Source of the DNA: Bradyrhizobium genosp. SA-3
GTDB lineage: Bacteria > Pseudomonadota > Alphaproteobacteria > Rhizobiales > Xanthobacteraceae
Assembly: GCF_004212635.1 (NCBI RefSeq)
Contig: NZ_PSRT01000022.1
Location: 1-64,000 of the forward strand
Length of the DNA: 64,000 bases
Direction of reading: 5' to 3'
In this document: positions 17,611-25,553 of the stretch, one piece after another
Position numbering within the stretch: the first letter of the stretch is position 1
Layout of the letters: every line of letters begins with the position of its first letter
Translations under genes and position numbers: made by a program
The notes under the pieces: generated by a model
Seen by the model: the letters and a program-made list of their open reading frames with translations, nothing else
Database searches by the model: none
What the model was told of the DNA's origin: nothing

Positions 17611-18811
17611 CCAGGAAGGCGTCGGCACCGGCCTCGCGCGAAGCTGCCTCGTCCTCGCCGCGACCGGAAACGCCGATGATGGGGATCTGAGCCAGCGGCG
17701 TCGGCAGCGTGCGGATCCGCCTGATGGCCTCGACGCCGTCGATGCCCGGCAGCACCATGTCCATCAGCACCGCGTCGAACCCTCCTTGCGCCAGCCGACC
17801 GACCGCATCCTCGCCGCGACCGATGAACTCGGCATGATGGCCGAGCTCGGTCAAAATGGTGTTGAGCACCACGCGGCCGAACGGATTGTCCTCGACGCTC
17901 AGCACGCGGAGGGCAGCCACCGCCTCGGGCTCGCTACCGTTCTTTCCTTTGCGCGATTTGCCCGATCCCGCCGCATCCAGCGACACCGTCAGCGTGAACG
18001 TGGCGCCGCCGCCGCGGCGCGGAGCGACCGTGATGTCGCCGCCCATCGCGCGCGCCAGCTGCTTCACCGAGGATAGACCCAGACCGGCGCCGCCGAAGCG
18101 CGAGGCAATGGTGACATTGGCCTGAGTGAACGGGCGGAACAGCCGCTTGATTTCGGCCATGGTAAGGCCGATGCCGCTGTCGGACACCGCGAAGGCGATG
18201 CCGACCCTGCCCTTATCCTTATCCTTGGCCTTGCCTTTGCGCTCGTCCTTGACGGGGCGCCAGGGCGCCACCGCAAGCGCCACGCCGCCCTGATCGGTGA
18301 ATTTCACGGCATTGTCGATCAGGTTTTCGAGCGCAGCGCGCAGGCGGACGGGATCGCCGACCACCAGTCCCGGCAACTTCTCGGAGATGTCGACCTGGGC
18401 CTGAAGACCCTTGGCCGCGGCGCGGCCGGCCAGCGAATCGCCGGCGCTGCGGGCAAGCGTCCTGAGATCGAACAGGTCCTGCCGCAGCGTGCTTCCCCCC
18501 TTTCCTGTCCGGGCAGCGTCCACAAACAGGGTTGCAAGGCTCGCCAGATGTTCGGCGCCGGCCTTGATGGTGTCGGCCCAGCGCCGCTCCCGCTCGCCGA
18601 GATCGGAGGTCGCGAGCAGGTCGCTGATCGCCAGAATACCGGTCAGGGGGGTGCGGACCTCATGGGCAAAGGCGGCGAGCGCGGCCTGGACCACGTCAGG
18701 CGCGACCACCTTGGTGCTGCGCTTACGCAACCGGCCGGCCGCCCCGGACCGCTTCCGAGGCGGTCGCCTGGACGTTCGCGTGGTGCGCATTGGGCGCGTT
18801 TTCGCCGCCAT
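17537..18811 (-). CDS. soluble hybrid histidine kinase with C-terminal receiver
   Basis: The 424-residue protein begins with a very basic Arg/Lys-rich tail (about residues 1-35), then HisKA with the phosphorylated His in FAHEVRTPL, HATPase with N-box NLIDNAVKF, G1 DSGIGL and G2 GGAGLGLS, and a receiver (about residues 300-420) with the Asp in VLMDMVLPG and Lys in LVKP. There is no sensor or membrane domain, so it is cytoplasmic. A Lys/Asp-rich insert (KGKAKDKDKG) sits inside the ATPase domain. The start at 18811 has AAGGGG before it. The partner is unknown. Confidence 0.85.
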   Translation of the reverse strand: MAAKTRPMRTTRTSRRPPRKRSGAAGRLRKRSTKVVAPDVVQAALAAFAHEVRTPLTGILAISDLLATSDLGERERRWADTIKAGAEHLASLATLFVDAARTGKGGSTLRQDLFDLRTLARSAGDSLAGRAAAKGLQAQVDISEKLPGLVVGDPVRLRAALENLIDNAVKFTDQGGVALAVAPWRPVKDERKGKAKDKDKGRVGIAFAVSDSGIGLTMAEIKRLFRPFTQANVTIASRFGGAGLGLSSVKQLARAMGGDITVAPRRGGGATFTLTVSLDAAGSGKSRKGKNGSEPEAVAALRVLSVEDNPFGRVVLNTILTELGHHAEFIGRGEDAVGRLAQGGFDAVLMDMVLPGIDGVEAIRRIRTLPTPLAQIPIIGVSGRGEDEAASREAGADAFLVKPVSPRALATALLEATRREAAAT

Positions 18812-18901
18812 AGATCCCCTTCGAACCCCGGGCTCTCGGGCAAGCATGGCACGGCGGAACACCCGGAGTCACGGCGGCGTTTGGCTAACCCCCAGAGAAA
18901 C

Positions 18902-19771
18902 TTAACCTAATCCCACCGATCGGCGGATGCCGGCCGGTGTGGCGCCGGCGGCGCGCAATTCCCGCAGGCCGGTCGAGCGGCTCGATTTCGACAGCTTCCG
19001 CCCCTCGCCGTCGCGGATCAGAGCGTGGTGGCGATAAGCCGGTTCCGCCAGGCCAAGCAGGACCTGCAGCAGGCGGTGTACCGATGTGGAGTGAAACAGG
19101 TCCTGGCCCCGCACGATCTCGCTGACGCCCTGGAGGGCGTCGTCGACCACCACGGAGAGATGGTAGCTGGTCGGCGTCTCCTTGCGGGCGAGGATCACGT
19201 CGCCCCAGGCTTCCGGTCGCGCCGACACGATGCCGCGCTCGCCATCGGGCCCTGCGCCGAGTTCGTTCCAAGTTAGGCCGGCGACGCGCCGACAGGCAGC
19301 CGCCATGTCGAGCCGCAGCGCGTAAGGCACACCGGATCTCATCAGCCGCTTGCGCTCGCCGGCCGGCAGCGACTTGGCGTCGCCGGGATAAAGTGGCGCG
19401 CCATCGGGATCGCGTGGCCATGGCCCATCCACCTCGCGCGCGGCTATGAGCTTTGCGATCTCGGCGCGGCTTTCGAAGGCGGGATAGACGAGACCGAGCG
19501 CAGAGAGCTTTTCCAGCGCGGCACGATAGTCGGCAAGATGCTCGGACTGTCGCCGCGCCGGTGTCTCCCAGGAGATTCCGAGCCAGGCGAGATCCTCGTA
19601 GATCGCCGTCTCATAGTCCGGTCGGCAGCGCGTCGCGTCGATGTCCTCGATCCGCAGCAATAGCCGCCCGCCGGTCTCGCGTGCACGTTCGAAGTTCAGC
19701 AGCGCGGAATAGGCGTGGCCGAGATGCAGGAAGCCGTTTGGGCTCGGGGCAAATCGGAAAACGGGTGGCAT
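18902..19771 (-). CDS. gluQ: glutamyl-Q tRNA(Asp) synthetase
   Basis: The 289-residue protein is a truncated glutamyl-tRNA synthetase catalytic core: class I HIGH-like motif in PSPNGFLHLGHAYSAL, IEDIDATRCRP, and KLSKS near the C-terminus. It lacks the anticodon-binding domain. This fits GluQ-RS, which attaches glutamate to queuosine at position 34 of tRNA-Asp. The C-terminal helix is short, also typical. I see no Cys cluster for the zinc site of E. coli GluQ-RS, so the member may be of the zinc-free kind. Confidence 0.88.
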   Translation of the reverse strand: MPPVFRFAPSPNGFLHLGHAYSALLNFERARETGGRLLLRIEDIDATRCRPDYETAIYEDLAWLGISWETPARRQSEHLADYRAALEKLSALGLVYPAFESRAEIAKLIAAREVDGPWPRDPDGAPLYPGDAKSLPAGERKRLMRSGVPYALRLDMAAACRRVAGLTWNELGAGPDGERGIVSARPEAWGDVILARKETPTSYHLSVVVDDALQGVSEIVRGQDLFHSTSVHRLLQVLLGLAEPAYRHHALIRDGEGRKLSKSSRSTGLRELRAAGATPAGIRRSVGLG

Positions 19772-19789
19772 GAGTTCTCGGTGTATTCG

Positions 19790-19868
19790 TCATTGCCGGG
19801 CTTGACCCGGCAATCCATCTTCCAGGACTCTTGTGAGGAGATGGATGCGCGGGTCCCGCCTAGGCCGA
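19790..19868. repeat. palindromic intergenic repeat (ATTGCCGGGCTTGACCCGGCAAT)
   Basis: The segment has the imperfect hairpin ATTGCCGGG / CCCGGCAAT, then CCATCTTCCAG and a spaced inverted ATGGATGCGCGGGTC. It is another family of short dispersed repeat, between gluQ and the divergent glycosylase gene. Confidence 0.55.
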
Positions 19869-19950
19869 AGGCTTCGGCGGACTTTACGGTATTGGGCCAG
19901 CGTAGCTCTAGCAGAGACGGCAAGCCCGCGCATGACGAGTTGAGCAAGTA

Positions 19951-20604
19951 ATGACCATCCACCTCGAATCCCAGTCCGATCTCGAAGAGGCCGTCCATGC
20001 GCTGATCAAGCGCGATCCGCGCCTCAAGCCCGTGCTGGAAATCGCCGGCATGCCCGCCTTGCGGCGGCGCGAGCCGGGTTTTGTGGGGCTTGCCCATATC
20101 GTGTGCGGGCAGCAGCTCTCGACGGCGAGCGCGGCGGCGATCTGGGGGCGGCTGGCCGCCGCCTTCGATCCGTTCGACCATGAGGCGGTCCGCCGCGCCC
20201 GCACCGACCGGCTGGGGCGACTCGGCCTGTCCGCCGCCAAGATCAAGACGCTGAAACACCTTGCGCGCGAGATCACGGCGCAACGGCTGAACCTCGAAGT
20301 GCTCGCCGAAGAGGATGCCGACGCCGCGCATCACACGCTGATCTCGCTGCCCGGCATCGGCCCCTGGACTGCCGACGTCTATCTGCTGTTTTGCCTGGGC
20401 CATGGCGACGCCTGGCCGGCCGGCGACCTCGCCGTGCAGGAGGGGATCAAGCTTGGTCTCGGCCTGAAGACGCGGCCGACGGAGAAGCAGATGGCGCCGC
20501 TCGCCGAACCCTGGCGTCCGCTGCGCGGCGCGGCGGCGCATCTGTGGTGGAGCTACTATCGCGCGGTGAAGAAGCGCGAGGGCGTGCTGGCTGGATCGGG
20601 CTAG
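19951..20604 (+). CDS. DNA-3-methyladenine glycosylase (AlkA/HhH-GPD family)
   Basis: The 217-residue helix-hairpin-helix glycosylase has the HhH motif LPGIGPWTADVYLLF near residue 131 and the catalytic Asp in WPAGDLAVQ a few residues later. QQLSTASAAAIWGRL near residue 53 fits the substrate-flipping part of AlkA-type enzymes. It would remove alkylated purines in base-excision repair. It is shorter than E. coli AlkA, lacking the N-terminal beta domain, as is usual for rhizobial members. Its last bases overlap the LysR stop. Confidence 0.87.
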   Translation: MTIHLESQSDLEEAVHALIKRDPRLKPVLEIAGMPALRRREPGFVGLAHIVCGQQLSTASAAAIWGRLAAAFDPFDHEAVRRARTDRLGRLGLSAAKIKTLKHLAREITAQRLNLEVLAEEDADAAHHTLISLPGIGPWTADVYLLFCLGHGDAWPAGDLAVQEGIKLGLGLKTRPTEKQMAPLAEPWRPLRGAAAHLWWSYYRAVKKREGVLAGSG

Positions 20605-21488
20605 CCCCGCAGCATCGCGCGATCGGCCCGGGCGCATTCGGCGACGAAGTCGACCACGGCGCGCACCGCGGGAAGCTCGACGAGGTCGGGATGCGCCAGC
20701 AGCCACAGGTCCGCAACGCTGGCGAGCTTCTGCGGGGCGACGCGCACGAGATCGGAATAGGTTCCGGCGACGAAGCACGACAGCGCGGAGATTCCGATCC
20801 CGGCGCGGACCGCCGCCAGCATGTCGCCCTGCGACGAGCAGCGCATCACCACCCTGGCCTGCCGGGTGACGACGTTGCTCCAGCGCGCAAGCTGCGCATT
20901 GGACGCCTGATCTGCGAAGCCGATGACGCTGTGCCCCTTCCACTCGCCGCGCCGTTCCGGCAAGGAACGCCCGGCTGCATAGTCGTGCGAGGCATAGAAC
21001 CCCGTGCCGAGACGGCCGATCTTGCGGCCGACCAGGTTTTCCTCGCCGCTGTCGACAGGCCGCAACACCACGTCCGCCTCGCGCCGGCGCACGCTCGCCG
21101 GAAACGGGTGGGTGATGATCTCGAGCTGGATGTGATCGTGCGCGCGCAGGAAGGCAGGTAGGCGCGGCATCAGCCAATGCGAGGCCAGCGTCGCACCGAT
21201 CGACAGCTTGACGGTGCCGCGCGCCTCATGCCCTCCCGCCGAGAGGGCCTTCTCCGCCCGCAGCGCCGCCGCAGCCATCGCCTCAGCATGCTCGCGCAGT
21301 GTCCGCCCATCTGCCGTCAGCGCCAAGCCGTCGGCGGCGCGCGCCACCAATCTGGTGCCCAGCTGGGCTTCCAGCGCCGCGATCTTGCGGCTGACGGTCG
21401 GATGGCTGGTATGCAGCCTTCGGGCGGCCGCGGTGAAGCTGCCGGTATCAGCGACCGCGACGAAGGTCTTGCAAAGGTCCCAGTCCAC
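20601..21488 (-). CDS. LysR family transcriptional regulator
   Basis: The 295-residue protein has an N-terminal winged helix-turn-helix (FVAVADTGSFTAAARRLHTSHPTVSRKIAALEAQLGTRL, cited here only as residues 7-45) and a two-lobed effector domain. I chose GTG at 21488, preceded by AGGGGC, giving VDWDLCKTFVAVADTGSF; the frame remains open to 21611 but that part reads through the promoter palindrome. The gene is divergent from the nitronate monooxygenase operon and probably controls it through the palindrome at 21522. Confidence 0.88.
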   Translation of the reverse strand: MDWDLCKTFVAVADTGSFTAAARRLHTSHPTVSRKIAALEAQLGTRLVARAADGLALTADGRTLREHAEAMAAAALRAEKALSAGGHEARGTVKLSIGATLASHWLMPRLPAFLRAHDHIQLEIITHPFPASVRRREADVVLRPVDSGEENLVGRKIGRLGTGFYASHDYAAGRSLPERRGEWKGHSVIGFADQASNAQLARWSNVVTRQARVVMRCSSQGDMLAAVRAGIGISALSCFVAGTYSDLVRVAPQKLASVADLWLLAHPDLVELPAVRAVVDFVAECARADRAMLRG

Positions 21489-21521
21489 CGGCAGCCCCTG
21501 TTCATATTTGGATAGCAGTCT

Positions 21522-21535
21522 GTTCAATATTGAAC
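21522..21535. promoter_or_regulatory. candidate LysR operator, perfect palindrome GTTCAATATTGAAC
   Basis: A perfect 14-base palindrome lies 34 bases upstream of the LysR start and about 130 bases before the nitronate monooxygenase start. It is AT-rich against a GC-rich surround and has the T-N-A symmetry typical of LysR sites. Confidence 0.6.
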
Positions 21536-21665
21536 GATGGGAGCCCGCAGTCCAAGCCTTATAATGGAGGGCAAATAAGCCACGGGCGGCAAACCCGCCC
21601 GCGACAATCAACAGGGAAACGCCTCGTCATCCGCCCGCCGGCGGTCGGCGTTTCGGGAGGACATC

Positions 21666-22640
21666 ATGGCGCTGCCCGCACTCTTGAAGGATTCGCTCGC
21701 GCTGCCAGTGGTCGGCTCGCCGCTCTTCATCGTCTCCGGGCCCGAGCTGGCGATCGCCCAATGCAAGGCCGGTGTCGTCGGCTCGTTTCCGGCGCTCAAC
21801 GCCCGTCCGGTCGAGAAGCTCGACGAGTGGCTGAGCCGCATCGAGAACGAGCTTGGCGAATACAAATCGCTCCATCCGGGCAAGAAGGTCGCGCCCTACG
21901 CGGTCAACCAGATCTGCCACGCCTCCAACGACCGGCTGATGAAGGACATGGAGACGTGCGTGAAGCACCGCGTACCCATCATCATCACCTCGTTGCGACC
22001 GCCGTCGGAGATCGTCGAGGCCGCGCATTCCTATGGCGGCCTCGTGTTCCACGACGTCATCAACGTCAAGCACGCGCGCAAGGCCGCAGAGCAAGGCGTC
22101 GATGGCCTCATCCTGGTCTGCGCCGGCGCAGGTGGACATGCCGGAACGCTTTCGCCTTTCGCGCTGGTGCGTGAAGTCAAGCAATGGTTCAAAGGCACGA
22201 TCCTGCTGTCGGGCGCAATCAGCGACGGCTTCGCCATCGCCTCCGCCCTGACGCTCGGCGCCGATCTCGCCTATATGGGCACGCGCTTCATCGCGACGAA
22301 GGAAGCCAACGCCGAGGAAGCCTACAAGTCCGCGCTGACGCAGCATGCCGCCCACGACATCGTCTACACCAACCTGTTCACCGGCGTGCACGGCAACTAT
22401 CTCGGCCCTTCGATCGCCGCCGCCGGACTCGATCCGGACAATCTGCCGATCGCCGACAAGACGAAGATGAATTTCGGCTCCGGCGGCAACATGAAGTCCA
22501 AGGCCTGGCGCGACATCTGGGGATCGGGTCAGGGCATAGGCCAGATCACCGATGCGCCTGAAGTCGCCGAGCTGGTCGACCGGATGAAGGCGGAATTCGA
22601 TCAGGCGCGACGGGATTTCCTGCTGCGCGCCAGCGCCTGA
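21666..22640 (+). CDS. nitronate monooxygenase family flavoprotein
   Basis: The 324-residue TIM-barrel flavoprotein of the 2-nitropropane dioxygenase family shows PLFIVSGPELAIAQCKAGVVGSF at the start, GAGGHAGTLSPF near residue 155 (FMN phosphate region) and AISDGFAIASALTLGADLAYMGTRFIATKEA near 185. Known members oxidise alkyl nitronates such as propionate-3-nitronate; others act on unsaturated or enoyl substrates. The ribosome site GGGAGGACATC is shared almost exactly with the next two genes. Its place before a solute-binding protein and an acyl-CoA ligase suggests a catabolic operon for an imported acid. Confidence 0.87.
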   Translation: MALPALLKDSLALPVVGSPLFIVSGPELAIAQCKAGVVGSFPALNARPVEKLDEWLSRIENELGEYKSLHPGKKVAPYAVNQICHASNDRLMKDMETCVKHRVPIIITSLRPPSEIVEAAHSYGGLVFHDVINVKHARKAAEQGVDGLILVCAGAGGHAGTLSPFALVREVKQWFKGTILLSGAISDGFAIASALTLGADLAYMGTRFIATKEANAEEAYKSALTQHAAHDIVYTNLFTGVHGNYLGPSIAAAGLDPDNLPIADKTKMNFGSGGNMKSKAWRDIWGSGQGIGQITDAPEVAELVDRMKAEFDQARRDFLLRASA

Positions 22641-22673
22641 CGTTTCGGACTGACAATCATACGGGAGGACATC

Positions 22674-23858
22674 ATGAAGCTGGCAGCCGCTCTGATTGGC
22701 ATGTCGTTGCTGACGCTTGCCGCCGGCAGCGCTCATGCCGAAGGCAGCGACGAGATCCGCATCGGGCAAACCCTCCCGTATAGCGGTCCGGCATCCGGCT
22801 TCGGCGCGATCGGACGGACGCAGGAAGCCTTCTTCGAGAAGATCAATGCCGAAGGCGGCATCAACGGCCGCAAGGTCAAGTTCATCACGCTGGACGACGC
22901 CTACTCGCCGCCGAAGACGGTTGAGCAGACCCGCAAGCTGGTGGAGCAGGACGAGGTGCTGATGATGTTCGGCTCGCTCGGCACCGCCACCAACAGCGCC
23001 GTGCAGCGCTATCTCAACGGCAAGAAGGTGCCGCAGCTGTTCGTGCTCTCCGGTGCCACCAAATGGGCCGATCCGCAGAAATATCCGTGGACCATGCCCG
23101 GCATGGCGGCCTACGAGTCCGAGGGCGTGGTCTATGCCAAGCACGTGCTGCGCACCAAGCCCGACGCGAAGATCGCGATTCTATCCCAGAACGACGATTT
23201 CGGCCGCGACTACGTCGCCGGTTTCAAGCGCGCGCTCGGCGACAAGGCCGCCGGCATGATCGTCGCGGAGCAAAGCTACGAGACCAGCGCGCCGACGATC
23301 AGTTCGCAGCTGTCGACCCTGAAGGCCTCGGGTGCCAACGTGCTGTTCGGCGTGGTGCTCGGCAAGTTCACCTCGCAGATGATCAAGGGCGTCGCCGAGA
23401 TCGGCTGGAAGCCCGATCTGTTCTTCGTGCCGACCTCCGCCTCCTCGATCTCGTTCCTGGAGCCGGCCGGGCTCGACAACGCGGTCGGCCTGATCTCGTC
23501 GAGTAATCAGAAGGACACGATGGACCCGCAATGGGCCAGCGATCCCGGTGTGAAGGAATACTTCGCCTTCATGAAGCAATACATGCCGACCGCGGACCTC
23601 TCCAACTCCAATTACGCGGCCGGCTATCACTATGCGACGCTGCTGATGACGGTGCTCCGGGCCTGCAAGAACGATGTCAGCCGCGACAACATCATGCGTC
23701 AGGCGGCCTCGCTGAAGGAGGTGAAGCTGCCGCTGCTGCTCCCCGGCATGTCGGTCTCGACCGGCCCGGACGACTATCTGCCGTTCCAGCAGCTTCAGCT
23801 CCGCCGCTTCAACGGCAAGAGCTGGGTCGGCTTCGGCGACGTGCTGGACGATCGCTAG
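22674..23858 (+). CDS. ABC transporter substrate-binding protein (branched-chain amino acid type)
   Basis: The 394-residue protein has a cleavable signal peptide (cut near residue 22 after AHA) and a Peripla_BP_6 domain: IRIGQTLPYSGPASGFG, FFEKINAEGGINGRKVKF and KTVEQTRKLVEQDEV. Such proteins feed LivHMGF-type importers, but no permease or ATPase gene lies nearby, so it must share a transporter encoded elsewhere. Rhizobial relatives often bind aromatic or short-chain acids rather than amino acids. The leader CGGGAGGACATC matches that of the upstream gene. Confidence 0.88.
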   Translation: MKLAAALIGMSLLTLAAGSAHAEGSDEIRIGQTLPYSGPASGFGAIGRTQEAFFEKINAEGGINGRKVKFITLDDAYSPPKTVEQTRKLVEQDEVLMMFGSLGTATNSAVQRYLNGKKVPQLFVLSGATKWADPQKYPWTMPGMAAYESEGVVYAKHVLRTKPDAKIAILSQNDDFGRDYVAGFKRALGDKAAGMIVAEQSYETSAPTISSQLSTLKASGANVLFGVVLGKFTSQMIKGVAEIGWKPDLFFVPTSASSISFLEPAGLDNAVGLISSSNQKDTMDPQWASDPGVKEYFAFMKQYMPTADLSNSNYAAGYHYATLLMTVLRACKNDVSRDNIMRQAASLKEVKLPLLLPGMSVSTGPDDYLPFQQLQLRRFNGKSWVGFGDVLDDR

Positions 23859-23878
23859 GTCGAACGGGAGGACACGCC

Positions 23879-25405
23879 ATGATCATCAGCGGCGAACGCC
23901 GGATCGGCTATGACGACATCCAGGCCCGCGTCAGGCGGGCGATGAGCGGATTCCGCACCATGGGTCTTGCCGAGGCCGCACCGGTCGCCATGATGCTGCG
24001 CAACGATTTCGCCCTGTTCGAGGTGGTTGCGGCCTCCGCTGCGCTCGGCAGTCCGGTGGTGCCGATCAATTGGCACCTGAAGGCCGAGGAGGTCCGCTAC
24101 ATCCTGACCGATAGCGGGGCCAAGATCCTGGTCTGCCATGCCGATCTGCTGCCGCAGATCCGCGGCGGCGTGCCGGCGGATGTCCGCCTCCTCGTCGTCG
24201 CGACGCCGCCCGAGCTCGCAGCGACCTTCGCCATTCCCCCCGAGCTGGCGGCGGTCCCGGCAGGTCTGACCGATTGGGACCGCTGGCGCGACACTCACCC
24301 GGAATCACGGGAGCCGCCGCGCCGCGCCGCCGCGATGATCTACACCTCGGGGACCACCGGCATGCCGAAGGGCGTGCGGCGCATGCCGATGCAGCCGGAG
24401 CAGGCGGCCGCCTCCGAACGCGTCGGCGCGATCGCCTACGGCATCAAGCCGCGGGACAATCAGGTCGTGCTGATCAATGGGCCGATGTATCACTCGGCGC
24501 CGCATTCCTACGGCATGATGGCGTTCCGGAACGGTTGCACGATTATCCTGCAGCCGCGGTTCGACGCCGAAGAGCTGCTGGCGCTGATCGAGCGTCACCG
24601 CGTGACGCATATCCACATGGTGCCGACCATGTTCGTCCGCCTGCTGCGCCTGCCCGAGGCGGTCCGGCAGCGCTACGATCTCTCGTCGCTGCGTTTCGTC
24701 GTCCACGGCGCCGCGCCCTGCCCGCCCGAGGTCAAGCGGGCCATGATCGATTGGTGGGGGCCCGTCATCAACGAATATTTCGGCTCCACCGAGACCGGCA
24801 TCCCGGTGTGGCACTCGGCGGAGGAAGCGCTGAAGAAGCCCGGCACGGTCGGCCGCGCCATCGAGGGCGGCATCGTCAGTATCTTCCGCGAGGACGGCAG
24901 CGTCTGCGGTGTCAACGAGGTCGGCGAGATCTACATGCGCCAGACCGCGGTGCCTGATTTCGACTATCACGGCAAGGCGCAGGCACGGGCGGAGGCAGGC
25001 CGGGACGGACTCGTCAGCGTCGGCGACGTCGGCTATCTCGACCCGGACGGCTATCTGTTCCTGTGCGACCGCAAGCGCGACATGGTGATCTCCGGCGGCG
25101 TCAACATCTATCCCGCCGAGATCGAGAACGTGCTGATCGCGATGCCCGGCGTGCGCGATTGCGCCGTGTTCGGCATTCCGGACGCGGAATATGGCGAGCG
25201 GCTCTGCGCCTGCATTGAGCCCGAGATAGGCGCGCAACTCTCGGCCGCCGCGGTACAGGCCTTTCTCCGCGAGCGGCTGGCCAACTTCAAGGTGCCGAAG
25301 GAGGTCCAATTCCTGGACGCTCTGCCGCGCGAGGCGACCGGAAAGATTTTCAAGCGCAAGCTGCGCGATCCCTATTGGGCGGAGCGGAGTCCGGGCGGAT
25401 CTTAG
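23879..25405 (+). CDS. AMP-dependent acyl-CoA synthetase/ligase
   Basis: The 508-residue adenylate-forming enzyme has the P-loop YTSGTTGMPKG near residue 155, INEYFGSTETG near 300, the hinge region DVGYLDPDGYLFLCDRKRDMVISGG and the C-terminal catalytic Lys in ATGKIFKRKL. It would activate a carboxylic acid to its CoA thioester. The start at 23879 lies 21 bases after the upstream stop and has the same GGGAGGACA leader. As the third gene of the operon it probably activates the acid whose uptake the binding protein serves; the acid is unknown. Confidence 0.9.
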   Translation: MIISGERRIGYDDIQARVRRAMSGFRTMGLAEAAPVAMMLRNDFALFEVVAASAALGSPVVPINWHLKAEEVRYILTDSGAKILVCHADLLPQIRGGVPADVRLLVVATPPELAATFAIPPELAAVPAGLTDWDRWRDTHPESREPPRRAAAMIYTSGTTGMPKGVRRMPMQPEQAAASERVGAIAYGIKPRDNQVVLINGPMYHSAPHSYGMMAFRNGCTIILQPRFDAEELLALIERHRVTHIHMVPTMFVRLLRLPEAVRQRYDLSSLRFVVHGAAPCPPEVKRAMIDWWGPVINEYFGSTETGIPVWHSAEEALKKPGTVGRAIEGGIVSIFREDGSVCGVNEVGEIYMRQTAVPDFDYHGKAQARAEAGRDGLVSVGDVGYLDPDGYLFLCDRKRDMVISGGVNIYPAEIENVLIAMPGVRDCAVFGIPDAEYGERLCACIEPEIGAQLSAAAVQAFLRERLANFKVPKEVQFLDALPREATGKIFKRKLRDPYWAERSPGGS

Positions 25406-25553
25406 CCGAATCCAGGGCTGAAGGATCGTCCGGCATATTCCGTCCGAGCAGGGCCATATGCTGGCATTGCTCGGGTCCTCGGCTTTTGGCGGCCTGCGAA
25501 ACCGTATAGTTTCGATCAGAGGGAGCGCCGCGAAGACGGCCACGAGGTCGCGC

